This document shows, piece by piece, positions 32,840 through 39,968 of a stretch of 61,038 bases of DNA (position 1 is its first letter; each line of letters starts with the position of its first letter). Under the pieces are notes generated by a model. That model was not told where the DNA came from, did no database searches, and worked only from the letters and a program-made list of their open reading frames with translations. A program made the translations under genes and the position numbers. Location of the stretch: assembly GCA_021324635.1 (NCBI GenBank), contig JAJPIS010000067.1:1-61038 (forward strand). Reading direction: 5' to 3'. The DNA is from Gemmatimonadota bacterium. GTDB taxonomy: Bacteria; Gemmatimonadota; Gemmatimonadetes; Gemmatimonadales; Gemmatimonadaceae.

Positions 32840-33487
32840 TCAGGGCGGGGGTGGTGGCGCTCCTTCGGCGCTGTCCGCGCGACGGTTCACCTCGGCGCGC
32901 ATCCGGACCCAGGCGAGTTGGTTCATGCCATTGAGCAGGTCGAGCTGCTCGAGGAGGCGTGCCCGGGCCTCCGGCTCGGCAGCGCTCCGCTGGGTCGAAT
33001 CGAAGGTGGCGAAGATGCGATCGAGAAAGACGTGGTGAACACTGTCAGCCACATCGAGCTCGGCGCGCCGCCACTCCTCGATCAGGTATCGGCCGACCTC
33101 GGCGCCGGACGTGGCGGTGCCCGAGCTCGAGTCGTCCGGGCCGGCGGGCAGGGTGGCAGCCCCGCGTCCGCCACGCATCACGCGCTCGGCGGCCGGGACG
33201 GCGACCCTCCGCCTGGCCGACGGCGGCGGCGACGCGTGGGCGAGTTGCTCCATCGCCTCCTGGAGCGCGCGGGCGCCCTGCACCTGCGAGGGCGAGGCGC
33301 GGCCGAACGAGGTCCGGCAGTTCAGCCAGCACTGGTGCTTCAGGTCCCTGAGGTCGCCCAGGCCGCTTGCCAACGGCGCTCCGGGGATCGAGACAGCGCC
33401 GGGCGCGAGCAGGCTATCGCTCGTCTGGCAGATCGCCAGGCTCGCACCGAACGCCAGCGCGCTGAGCGCGACCAGGACCGTGCGCAT
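32840..33487 (-). CDS. Hypothetical exported protein
   Basis: A 215-residue protein of unknown function. ATG 33487 is chosen because a signal peptide follows (MRTVLVALSALAFGASLAIC, cleavage near Q21); the frame runs 22 codons further. Mature landmarks are a Cys pair in LKHQCWLNCRTSF and helical, charged regions in the second half (RYLIEEWRRAELDVADSVHH, EPEARARLLEQLDLLNGMNQ). The tail is Pro-rich. It looks like a periplasmic helical protein. Divergent from the cupredoxin gene. Confidence 0.65.
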   Translation of the reverse strand: MRTVLVALSALAFGASLAICQTSDSLLAPGAVSIPGAPLASGLGDLRDLKHQCWLNCRTSFGRASPSQVQGARALQEAMEQLAHASPPPSARRRVAVPAAERVMRGGRGAATLPAGPDDSSSGTATSGAEVGRYLIEEWRRAELDVADSVHHVFLDRIFATFDSTQRSAAEPEARARLLEQLDLLNGMNQLAWVRMRAEVNRRADSAEGAPPPPP

Positions 33488-33832
33488 CCGGGTTCCGACC
33501 TCTGTCGCTTCGACCCGCCGACGCGACACGTCGGCACACCTCATAGCTAACATCGGCGGGCCGGCGGCGCGAGGTGGCCGGTGCCTCGAGGGGAAGCCGC
33601 ACGCGGGACTGGATCCGAGCTGAGCCGGAACGCCGGCGCGCCGCGATCGCCCTGCGCGCCCCCGCCATGCGCCGTCGGGGACCGGGCGTCCGCCCCGGCA
33701 AAGTAGTCGTTCGCCGCGGCGGCGTTCGTGGGGGCCGATGTGCCGCGTTCAGTCCGTGTATGCCGATACCGGGCGCTGGCACCCCTGCCAGCCCCCTGAT
33801 CATCTCACCACGTACGGACCTCGGTGCCCATC
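33488..33832. other. Divergent intergenic region
   Basis: These 345 bases separate the minus-strand hypothetical gene from the cupredoxin gene. The frames are Arg/Gly/Pro-rich and lack family motifs. Divergent promoters are expected, but no clear pair of promoter boxes is seen. Confidence 0.45.
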
Positions 33833-34222
33833 ATGCGTAGACTCTCGCTCTCGGCCCTCCTGGCTCCGCTCAGTACGATCGCCCTTGCGGGCGCGATCGC
33901 CTGCGGCGGCTCATCGTACAACGCCACCGGCCCGAACCCGAGCCCGACGCCGACCCCGTCGGGGAACGGGATGACCGTTCAGGCGACGCCATCGCTGGCG
34001 TTCTCCCCCGACAGCCTCACGATTCAGAGCGGTGCGACGGTGACGTTCGCCTTCGGTTCGGTCGCACACAACGTGTACTTCGATCCGCAGTCGGGGACGC
34101 CGGCGGACATCACGGGCGACAACGCGAACGTGAACGTCACCCGCACCTTCTCGACCGCGGGGACCTACCACTACACCTGCCACATTCATCCCTTCATGCA
34201 CGGCACCGTCGTCGTCAAGTGA
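33833..34222 (+). CDS. Cupredoxin-like lipoprotein
   Basis: A 129-residue blue-copper-type electron carrier. ATG 33833 opens a signal sequence with lipobox AIAC (Cys24); GTG 33824 is an alternative start. A Pro/Thr linker precedes the plastocyanin/pseudoazurin-like fold. Copper ligands are His79 in VAHNVYF and the C-terminal loop TCHIHPFMHG with Cys116, His119 and Met122, the standard His-Cys-His-Met set. It would shuttle electrons at the outer or cytoplasmic membrane surface, possibly to a terminal oxidase. Its last 8 bases overlap the convergent S51 peptidase gene. Confidence 0.88.
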   Translation: MRRLSLSALLAPLSTIALAGAIACGGSSYNATGPNPSPTPTPSGNGMTVQATPSLAFSPDSLTIQSGATVTFAFGSVAHNVYFDPQSGTPADITGDNANVNVTRTFSTAGTYHYTCHIHPFMHGTVVVK

Positions 34223-35039
34223 TGATCTCGGGCTGGAGCGGCCGCTCCGTGACCATGCCGCCGGCGGCGCTCACGTAATACGCCCTGGCGTCCGGGCGCG
34301 TGGCGACGACCCGCTTCACCTCGTTGTCCTCGAAGTAGATGCCGGCGTCATTGTCGCACGCGTAGCCCGGCTTCATCTGGCCCGAGCCGATCAGCTTGTG
34401 GTAGAGCGGTCGGCGCGGCGCCTCGCGATCGTAGTGCGGGCAGTGGCTTCCCTTGATGAAGCCGAGGCACGTGACGGTGGACAGCTCCTTTGGCCGGGAG
34501 TCCGTCGTGCCCTCCTCGAACCAGCAGAGGGAGCCGGCGCTCGCGCCGCCCAGCACGATCCCTCGATCCCACGCCTCCCGGAGGACCTGATCGATGCCCT
34601 GCGCTTTCCAGATCGCCTGCTGATTGAGCGTATTGCCCCCCGACGCAACGATGCCGTCCATCGACAGCAACACTTCCTCGAACGTCTGGGTCATGCGATA
34701 GCTGCTGATGAAGCTGTCCTGCACGAAGGGCTCGACATCGAGTGGCGCGCAGTCCTGAAACCAGCGGATCGCTCCCTCCGGGCGGTCCGCGGAGGCAGTC
34801 GGAAGATAGCAGAGCTTCGGGCGTGGCTTCCCCGTCAGCGTGGCCATGTAGCGGATGAACGGAGTGTCGAAACCGCCCCCCGCGATCAGGATCTTGCGAG
34901 TGCCCGCGCGGCCGCGCGACGGCTCGGCGAGGGACGCGAGCGATCGCGACCCTGCCGCGAGCGGGCCGAGTCCGATCGTGGACGAGACGAGCCCGAGGGA
35001 GCCCAGGGCCGACGATGCGACAAACTCTCTGCGCTTCAT
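34215..35039 (-). CDS. Tat-exported S51-family peptidase (cyanophycinase/peptidase E-like)
   Basis: A 274-residue serine peptidase. The N-terminus MKRREFVASSALGSLG is a twin-arginine signal, so the folded enzyme is probably exported. The S51 fold is recognised by LIAGGGFDTPFIRY, the VASGGNTLNQQ loop and the nucleophile elbow GGASAGS with Ser167. Further marks are GSHCPHYD and NDAGIYFEDNEV. Peptidase E cuts Asp-X dipeptides and cyanophycinase releases beta-Asp-Arg. The Asp/His environment does not let me choose between them, and no cyanophycin synthetase is in the window. The 3' end overlaps the cupredoxin gene by 8 bases, so the two mRNAs are antisense there. Confidence 0.82.
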   Translation of the reverse strand: MKRREFVASSALGSLGLVSSTIGLGPLAAGSRSLASLAEPSRGRAGTRKILIAGGGFDTPFIRYMATLTGKPRPKLCYLPTASADRPEGAIRWFQDCAPLDVEPFVQDSFISSYRMTQTFEEVLLSMDGIVASGGNTLNQQAIWKAQGIDQVLREAWDRGIVLGGASAGSLCWFEEGTTDSRPKELSTVTCLGFIKGSHCPHYDREAPRRPLYHKLIGSGQMKPGYACDNDAGIYFEDNEVKRVVATRPDARAYYVSAAGGMVTERPLQPEIIT

Positions 35040-35284
35040 GTGTCGCGCTCCATCGCGTGGAAGAGGAGTCGAGTTGGGGCTGGTGGCGCGGTGGGTGGGG
35101 CCGGCAAGGAGGGCAAAAGTACGCCGCGGTCATCCGCGGCGGCTATACCGCGGGACGGCGGGTCACGCGTCGGGCGCCGGCGAGAGCGCCGCCAGCCCCT
35201 TTCCGACGACCTTGCCGCCCAATCCGCGGCGCCCCAGCTTGGAACCGCTCGCGCCCAGCTCACCCTAACCGTAGTCGAGGGACG

Positions 35285-35830
35285 ATGCGCCCCGCTCTCA
35301 CCCGCCCCGCTCGCACCCGCCCTGCTCGCACCCGCCCTGCTCGCACCCGCACTGCTCGCACCCGCACTGCCGTCCCCCGCGCCGTCCGCGCCGGCACCGC
35401 CATCGCGCTCGCCCTATGCGTCGGCCTGGCCGCCGCCGCCCCGCTGCACGCGCAGGAGCGCCGGGCCTACAACCCGCCGGGGACGCCGACGACCCTGCCG
35501 TTCAGCAACGGCATTCAGGTCGGGAACATGCTTTTCATCGCGGGCCAGGAAGGCAAGGTCACCGGAGACATTGAAGGCGAGACCCGAACAGCCCTCGAGA
35601 ACGTGAAGAAAGTGCTCGACGCCGCCGGCTTCAACCCCGGCGACGTGGTGCAGGTCACCGTGTATCTCAAGGACATCGCCGACTTCCCCCGGATGAATGG
35701 CGTCTACGCCACGTTCTTCCCCGACCCCAAGCCGGTCCGGGCGACGGTGCAGGTCGCGGCGCTGGTGAACGACGCCCGGATCGAGATCGCTGCCGTCGCC
35801 GTTCGGAGTGGCGGAGCCGCGTCGCGGTGA
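35285..35830 (+). CDS. Exported RidA-family protein
   Basis: A 181-residue RidA/YjgF-type protein. Cytoplasmic RidA hydrolyses reactive enamines and imines, but this one carries a signal region (about residues 34-58, ending APLHAQ). The RidA domain starts at YNPPGTPTTLPFSNGIQVGN and shows NVKKVLDAAGFNPGDVVQVTVYLKD and PKPVRATVQVAALVNDARIEI. The key Arg in PVRATV and Glu in RIEIAAV are present. Before the signal lies an unusual Arg/Thr repeat (TRPAR units) encoded by 15-bp tandem repeats. ATG 35285 is the only ATG before this repeat. Confidence 0.85.
   Translation: MRPALTRPARTRPARTRPARTRTARTRTAVPRAVRAGTAIALALCVGLAAAAPLHAQERRAYNPPGTPTTLPFSNGIQVGNMLFIAGQEGKVTGDIEGETRTALENVKKVLDAAGFNPGDVVQVTVYLKDIADFPRMNGVYATFFPDPKPVRATVQVAALVNDARIEIAAVAVRSGGAASR
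35309..35370 (+). repeat. Four 15-bp tandem repeats in the RidA signal region
   Basis: Near-identical copies of GCTCGCACCCGCCCT (later copies CACT) encode (A)RTRPA repeats at the start of the RidA-like protein. The unit is a multiple of three, so copy changes keep the frame but alter the positive charge before the signal peptide. Confidence 0.8.
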
Positions 35831-35990
35831 GCCATGCGGCGGCCCCGGCCGTGCTCGGCTGAATCGGTCGGCGGTGGCGCGCAACTTTCAGACGACCGTG
35901 GCGCCCGAGCAGCCTCCGGGTGTCCAACCCTGCGCGGGCCGCCCGATCCGGGCGCGCCTCACCTCGACCTTCGAGCACGGAGCCCGACCC

Positions 35991-36443
35991 ATGGGAGCTG
36001 CCGCCGTCACGATCTCCGAGCGCAATGCCGGGGACTCGTCCATCCTCGACGGCCTGGCGAAGCTGGTCAACGAGACTGGAATCGAGATCGCCGTCACGCT
36101 ACTCGTGGGAGGCGCGGTTGTCTCGGGGCTGCTCACGGCCACGCAACGGTTTCTGGCCTGGCACCAGACGCAGATCGACAGGCTCTCGTCGACGGCGCCG
36201 GACACGGTCGTCGACGCCTACGAGGGTGCGGGGCCCCCGACCACGCGGGAGATCGACGAGATCGTCGCGGCCTGGCGAAGCTCCGTGCAGCGCGGAGACG
36301 CTCCAGGCCGCTTCCCGGCACTCGTGCTCCGCGACGTCTTCGTGCTGTCGAGTGGCGGGACGGCGCCGGTGCAGTACCCGTTTCTCCTGATCCGATCGGC
36401 CGCCGTCGACGGCTTCACCTTTGGCACGACCCGCCAGGGCTGA
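35991..36443 (+). CDS. GvpU-like protein
   Basis: A 150-residue protein. ATG 35991 is preferred; the frame is open upstream over low-complexity sequence. The opening DGLAKLVNETGIEIAVTLLV, then a GGAVVSGLLTATQRFLAWHQ segment, and the later YPFLLIRSAAVDGFTFG strand resemble the gas-vesicle accessory protein GvpU. That family also occurs in bacteria without gas vesicles. No other gvp genes are in the window, so a gas-vesicle role is doubtful. The stop codon TGA is part of a 10-bp tandem repeat. Convergent with the amidohydrolase at 36497. Confidence 0.5.
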   Translation: MGAAAVTISERNAGDSSILDGLAKLVNETGIEIAVTLLVGGAVVSGLLTATQRFLAWHQTQIDRLSSTAPDTVVDAYEGAGPPTTREIDEIVAAWRSSVQRGDAPGRFPALVLRDVFVLSSGGTAPVQYPFLLIRSAAVDGFTFGTTRQG

Positions 36444-36470
36444 CGAGGGCTGACGAGGGCTGACGAGGGC
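36441..36470 (+). repeat. Three copies of TGACGAGGGC
   Basis: Three perfect 10-bp copies in a row. The first TGA is the stop codon of the GvpU-like gene, so later copies are untranslated. It is a slippage product without recognisable function. Confidence 0.85.
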
Positions 36471-36496
36471 CGCCGGGCGGCGCGAGTGATGACTGA

Positions 36497-37849
36497 CTAG
36501 CGGTTGCCCGCGATCCCGCCGCCCAGGCCGTACAGCGCCACGGCATTGCCCCGCATCACCATGACGGCGATCTCCTGGGCGCGCTCCCGCGTGATGTCAT
36601 GGTCCCGCATCATGGCCGTGAGGGCGATCCCGAGCGCGCGGCGCGCTTTGAGGCTGGCGACCCAGCCCACGTCGGCCCAGCCCACGGGATCCTCGTTGTG
36701 CTCGGCAAAGGCATCGCTCCCGTAGAGCACGCGGTCGGGCATCTCCTCGAGCCACTCGCGCAGGACGTCGGCCAGCGTGTGGGCGGAGAGGTAGGCCGAC
36801 ATCATCGAGATGTCGGCATAGACGTTGGGCTTCGTGAGCAGCGCGAGCGTCTGGTGCACGAACGGCCAGCCCCCGTGCAGGAGGACGAACCGCGTCCCGC
36901 GGAGGGTCGAGTCGTTGAGCACGCCCTCGAGCTGAAGCGGGGTCGAGCCGGCAATCCGATAGAAGCCCCCGGCGAGATCGGTACAGTGAATGTGGACCGG
37001 GAGCCCGAGGCGGCCCGCCTCACGAGCGATCGTCCGGAAGAGATAGTCCTCGAGGGTGCGGTACTCCGCGTGTGTCGGTGTCCCGCCCCGGACGTAACGC
37101 GCATACACGGCACGGGCGGCGGCCGCCGGCGGGTCGCCGAAGTCCAGTGGCCGCAGGTACGCCACCTCGAACTTGACCGCGACGGCGCCCTCGCGTTTCG
37201 CGCGCTCGAGCGTCGGCACGAGAACCCGGGCCAGATACGCGTCGAGTGTGGCGGGCAGCGCCGGGACACCAATGTCGCGGAGATAGCGCCGGAGCAGGCG
37301 GCTCTCCCGGGGGTAGAGTGATCGCGTGTCGGGGGTGCCGGCGGCTTCCGCCGCGGTGTTCAACGGGTACATGAGGGGGTCGACGAACGGCACCCATCTG
37401 AACCGCGGCGGCGCGAGCCCGGGGCCCATGGCGACCCGATTCGCGAGCATCACCTCGGTGCCCATCTGGTCGAGCGCCCACTCGGCCGCGTGCACCCCCT
37501 GCGCCCGGGCGAGGCGGGCCTTGGCGTCGAGCAGTGTCTTGACGTGCGCCGCGTCCATGTCGGCGAACCCGTAGTCGTAGAGCGCACGCCAGGCGGGGAT
37601 CCACTGTGGGTCGTCCGCCGAGAGCCCCCGGGGGAGCGGGAACGGCGGGATCGCGCCGAGCGGAAGGGCGTCGTAGTCGGTGTCCGCCGGGGCCCCGGGG
37701 AGCGTGGGGAGGAGCGGGTGTGCGTGGTTGTCGATCGCCCTGATGCCCGCGATGTACCCGGCGAGCGCCGAGTCGACGGGTGATTGCGCCGCGAGCGGCA
37801 CGGAGAGGGCGAGTCCAGCCACCGCGAGCACACGGGTCAGTGGGAGCAC
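36497..37849 (-). CDS. Exported amidohydrolase-superfamily protein, paralogue
   Basis: A 450-residue paralogue of the protein at 23580. GTG 37849 is chosen because GAGGG lies 7 bases upstream and a signal peptide follows (LPLTRVLAVAGLALSVPLAA). The metal motif is AIDNHAHPLL. Shared blocks with the paralogue are VAVKFEVAYLRPLDFGDPP, the YVRGGTPT segment, LGLPVHIHC, FVLLHGGWPF and VLYGSDAF. It probably uses the same kind of substrate in the periplasm. It lies 66 bases downstream of a RidA gene in the same direction, which suggests an operon dealing with amide or imine-forming compounds. Confidence 0.82.
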   Translation of the reverse strand: MLPLTRVLAVAGLALSVPLAAQSPVDSALAGYIAGIRAIDNHAHPLLPTLPGAPADTDYDALPLGAIPPFPLPRGLSADDPQWIPAWRALYDYGFADMDAAHVKTLLDAKARLARAQGVHAAEWALDQMGTEVMLANRVAMGPGLAPPRFRWVPFVDPLMYPLNTAAEAAGTPDTRSLYPRESRLLRRYLRDIGVPALPATLDAYLARVLVPTLERAKREGAVAVKFEVAYLRPLDFGDPPAAAARAVYARYVRGGTPTHAEYRTLEDYLFRTIAREAGRLGLPVHIHCTDLAGGFYRIAGSTPLQLEGVLNDSTLRGTRFVLLHGGWPFVHQTLALLTKPNVYADISMMSAYLSAHTLADVLREWLEEMPDRVLYGSDAFAEHNEDPVGWADVGWVASLKARRALGIALTAMMRDHDITRERAQEIAVMVMRGNAVALYGLGGGIAGNR

Positions 37850-37915
37850 GCAGATCCCTCGACGCAAACAGGTGGATGAGGGGCGGGGAGCGGAGCGAGT
37901 CCGAGGGCGCAGCGG

Positions 37916-38293
37916 TCAGGGCCCGGGTTGCGCGGCGATGCAGTCGATCTCGACCAGAAACCCGTGAAGCTGACACCCGATCGTCGTGCGCGCCGGCGGG
38001 TCGGTCGGAAAGAACTCGCGGTAAATCTCGTTGTATTCGGCGAACCGCGTCATGTCGGTCAGGTACGTCGTGATCTTCGCGACGTCGCCCAGGTCCGCCC
38101 CGACGCCACGCAGCACCGTCCGCAGATTGGACAGCGCGAGGCGAACCTGGGCCGCGAAGCCATCGGGAATGTTCCCGGTCGCCGGGTCGCGCGGCACCTG
38201 GCCGGAGACGTAGATCAACCCGTTGACGATGACGGCGTGCGAGTAGTGGCCGCCCGGGCTCGCGGCGCCCCGCACCATGATTGCCTTGCGCAT
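37916..38293 (-). CDS. RidA-family enamine/imine deaminase
   Basis: A 125-residue cytoplasmic RidA-type protein of typical length. Landmarks are the opening PGGHYSHAVIVNGLIYVSGQ, AQVRLALSNLRTVLRGVGAD, ITTYLTDMTRFAEYN and the active-site Arg in PPARTTIGC with Glu in FLVEIDCIAA. No signal peptide, in contrast to the exported RidA-like protein 2.5 kb away. It lies directly upstream of the amidohydrolase at 36497 and divergent from the amino-acid permease. Expected role: hydrolysis of reactive 2-aminoacrylate-like intermediates from amino-acid breakdown. Confidence 0.9.
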   Translation of the reverse strand: MRKAIMVRGAASPGGHYSHAVIVNGLIYVSGQVPRDPATGNIPDGFAAQVRLALSNLRTVLRGVGADLGDVAKITTYLTDMTRFAEYNEIYREFFPTDPPARTTIGCQLHGFLVEIDCIAAQPGP

Positions 38294-38518
38294 CGAGACG
38301 TGTCCTTGGCCGAGTGCTGGTCGAATGCCGTCTACAACGATAACGTTCGACCCGGCCGCGACGGAGTGGACGGTGCAAGTACCACCGGCGCGGCGCGTCG
38401 CGAGCGCCGCGGGCCTGACGGCGAGTGGTAACGGGGCGACTCGCGAGGCCCCTCCTCAATGGCGGTGCGCCATGACTGTCGGATGCGGGACGGCCCACGG
38501 CACGGAACGGCGGGCGAC

Positions 38519-39961
38519 ATGACCACTGCCTCGGCTGGCGACAGCCGCCCCGGCCGGCCGGCCGCCCCGTCCGGGCTGCCGCGCGTCCTCGGGCTCGCCG
38601 ACCTCATTGCGATCGTGCTCGGCACCGTCATCGGCTCCGGGATCTTCATGGTCCCGGGGGTCGTGCTTCGCGACGTCGGCGGCCACCTCGGGCTGGCGCT
38701 CGGTGTCTGGGTCGCCGGCGGCGTGCTCTCCCTGCTCGGCGCGCTGACGTACGGGGAGCTGGGCGCGCTGCTGCCGGAGGCCGGCGGGCTGTACGTGTAC
38801 ATCCGGGATGCGTTCGGTCCCTTGCCCGCCTTTCTCTACGGCTGGACGCAATTCCTCGTCATCGCCAGCGGCTCGGTCGCAACCCTGGCCGTCGCCTTCA
38901 CGGTGTACCTGGGCACGCTCACGCCCATCGGGGCCGGAACCGGGCGGCTCGTGGCGGTGGGGCTCATCGCCATCTGCGCCGCGATCAACGTCTGGGGGAC
39001 CCGCAAGAGCGCGGACATGCAGGCCTGGACGACCGCCGCCAAGGCGCTCGCGATCCTGGTCATGGGGGTGGCGCTCCTCCTGGTGCCGTCGGCGGCCGGA
39101 CCATCGCTGTCGCCGGCGAGCGCCGGCATGTCGACGGGCGCCATGCTGGCCGGCGCCGGGGTCGCGGTGGTGGCGACCATGTGGTCGTACGAGGGCTGGC
39201 AGTACGTCACGTTCGCGGCCGGCGAAGCGCGGAACCCGCAACGGACCTTCGCCCGGGGACTCGTCGTCGGGACCTGCGGGGTCGTGTTCCTGTACGTGCT
39301 GGCGAACGTGGCCTACGCGCACGCACTCGGCCCGGCCGCGGTCGCGCACTCGGACCGGGTGGCGGGCGACGCCGTGAGCGCGGTATTCGGCGGCTGGGCT
39401 GGCCGCATCATGACCGTTGTCGTCGAGATCGCGGTCTTCAGCGCACTGAACAGCGTCATTCTCACGGCTCCTCGCGTCTTCTACGCGATGGCGCGGGATG
39501 GGCTCTTCTTCCGACGCCTGGCCGAAGTTCACCCGCGCTTCGGCACACCGGCCTTCGCGATCATTGCCGGGGCGCTCTGGGCGATGCTGCTCGCCGCGAG
39601 CGGGACGTACGAACAGCTCCTGACCTACGTGATCGGGACCGGCTGGGCGTTCTACGGGCTCGCCGCCGCCACCCTCTTCTGGTATCGCCGCCACCGCCCG
39701 AACGCAGTGCGCCCGTTCCGCGTGCCCTGCTATCCCGTCGTCCCCGCGCTCTTCGTGCTGGCGTCGCTGGGCGTGGTCATCGAATCCCTCGTCGCGCAGC
39801 CCGTGCGGGCCACGATCGGACTGGGGATCGCGCTCCTCGGAGTGCCCGCCTATTTCGCGTGGCGGCTCCGATCGGGGCGTGGCGCGGGCCGCGTCCCCGA
39901 TGCGGGCGCCGCCCTGCCGGACAGTGGCGCCGAGGTCGCCGCCCGCACGCCTCCGGTCTGA
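38519..39961 (+). CDS. APC-family amino-acid permease
   Basis: A 480-residue transporter with about 12 hydrophobic segments. The first helix has the APC signature LADLIAIVLGTVIGSGIFMV (unwound GSGIF loop for substrate binding), followed by GELGALLPEAGGLYVYIRDAFG. Helix 6 contains MWSYEGWQYVTFAAGEARNP, where Trp/Tyr line the amino-acid site, and the loop after helix 8 carries APRVFYAMARDGLFF. Proton- or exchange-driven uptake of an amino acid is expected. ATG 38519 is used; the frame is open upstream. It fits the peptide and amino-acid genes around it and ends 7 bases from the convergent M14 peptidase gene. Confidence 0.9.
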   Translation: MTTASAGDSRPGRPAAPSGLPRVLGLADLIAIVLGTVIGSGIFMVPGVVLRDVGGHLGLALGVWVAGGVLSLLGALTYGELGALLPEAGGLYVYIRDAFGPLPAFLYGWTQFLVIASGSVATLAVAFTVYLGTLTPIGAGTGRLVAVGLIAICAAINVWGTRKSADMQAWTTAAKALAILVMGVALLLVPSAAGPSLSPASAGMSTGAMLAGAGVAVVATMWSYEGWQYVTFAAGEARNPQRTFARGLVVGTCGVVFLYVLANVAYAHALGPAAVAHSDRVAGDAVSAVFGGWAGRIMTVVVEIAVFSALNSVILTAPRVFYAMARDGLFFRRLAEVHPRFGTPAFAIIAGALWAMLLAASGTYEQLLTYVIGTGWAFYGLAAATLFWYRRHRPNAVRPFRVPCYPVVPALFVLASLGVVIESLVAQPVRATIGLGIALLGVPAYFAWRLRSGRGAGRVPDAGAALPDSGAEVAARTPPV

Positions 39962-39968
39962 CCCGGGG

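Noticed and set aside
36436-36470. Rho-independent terminator between convergent genes
   Set aside because: TGACGAGGGC copies are direct, not inverted, and form no stem.
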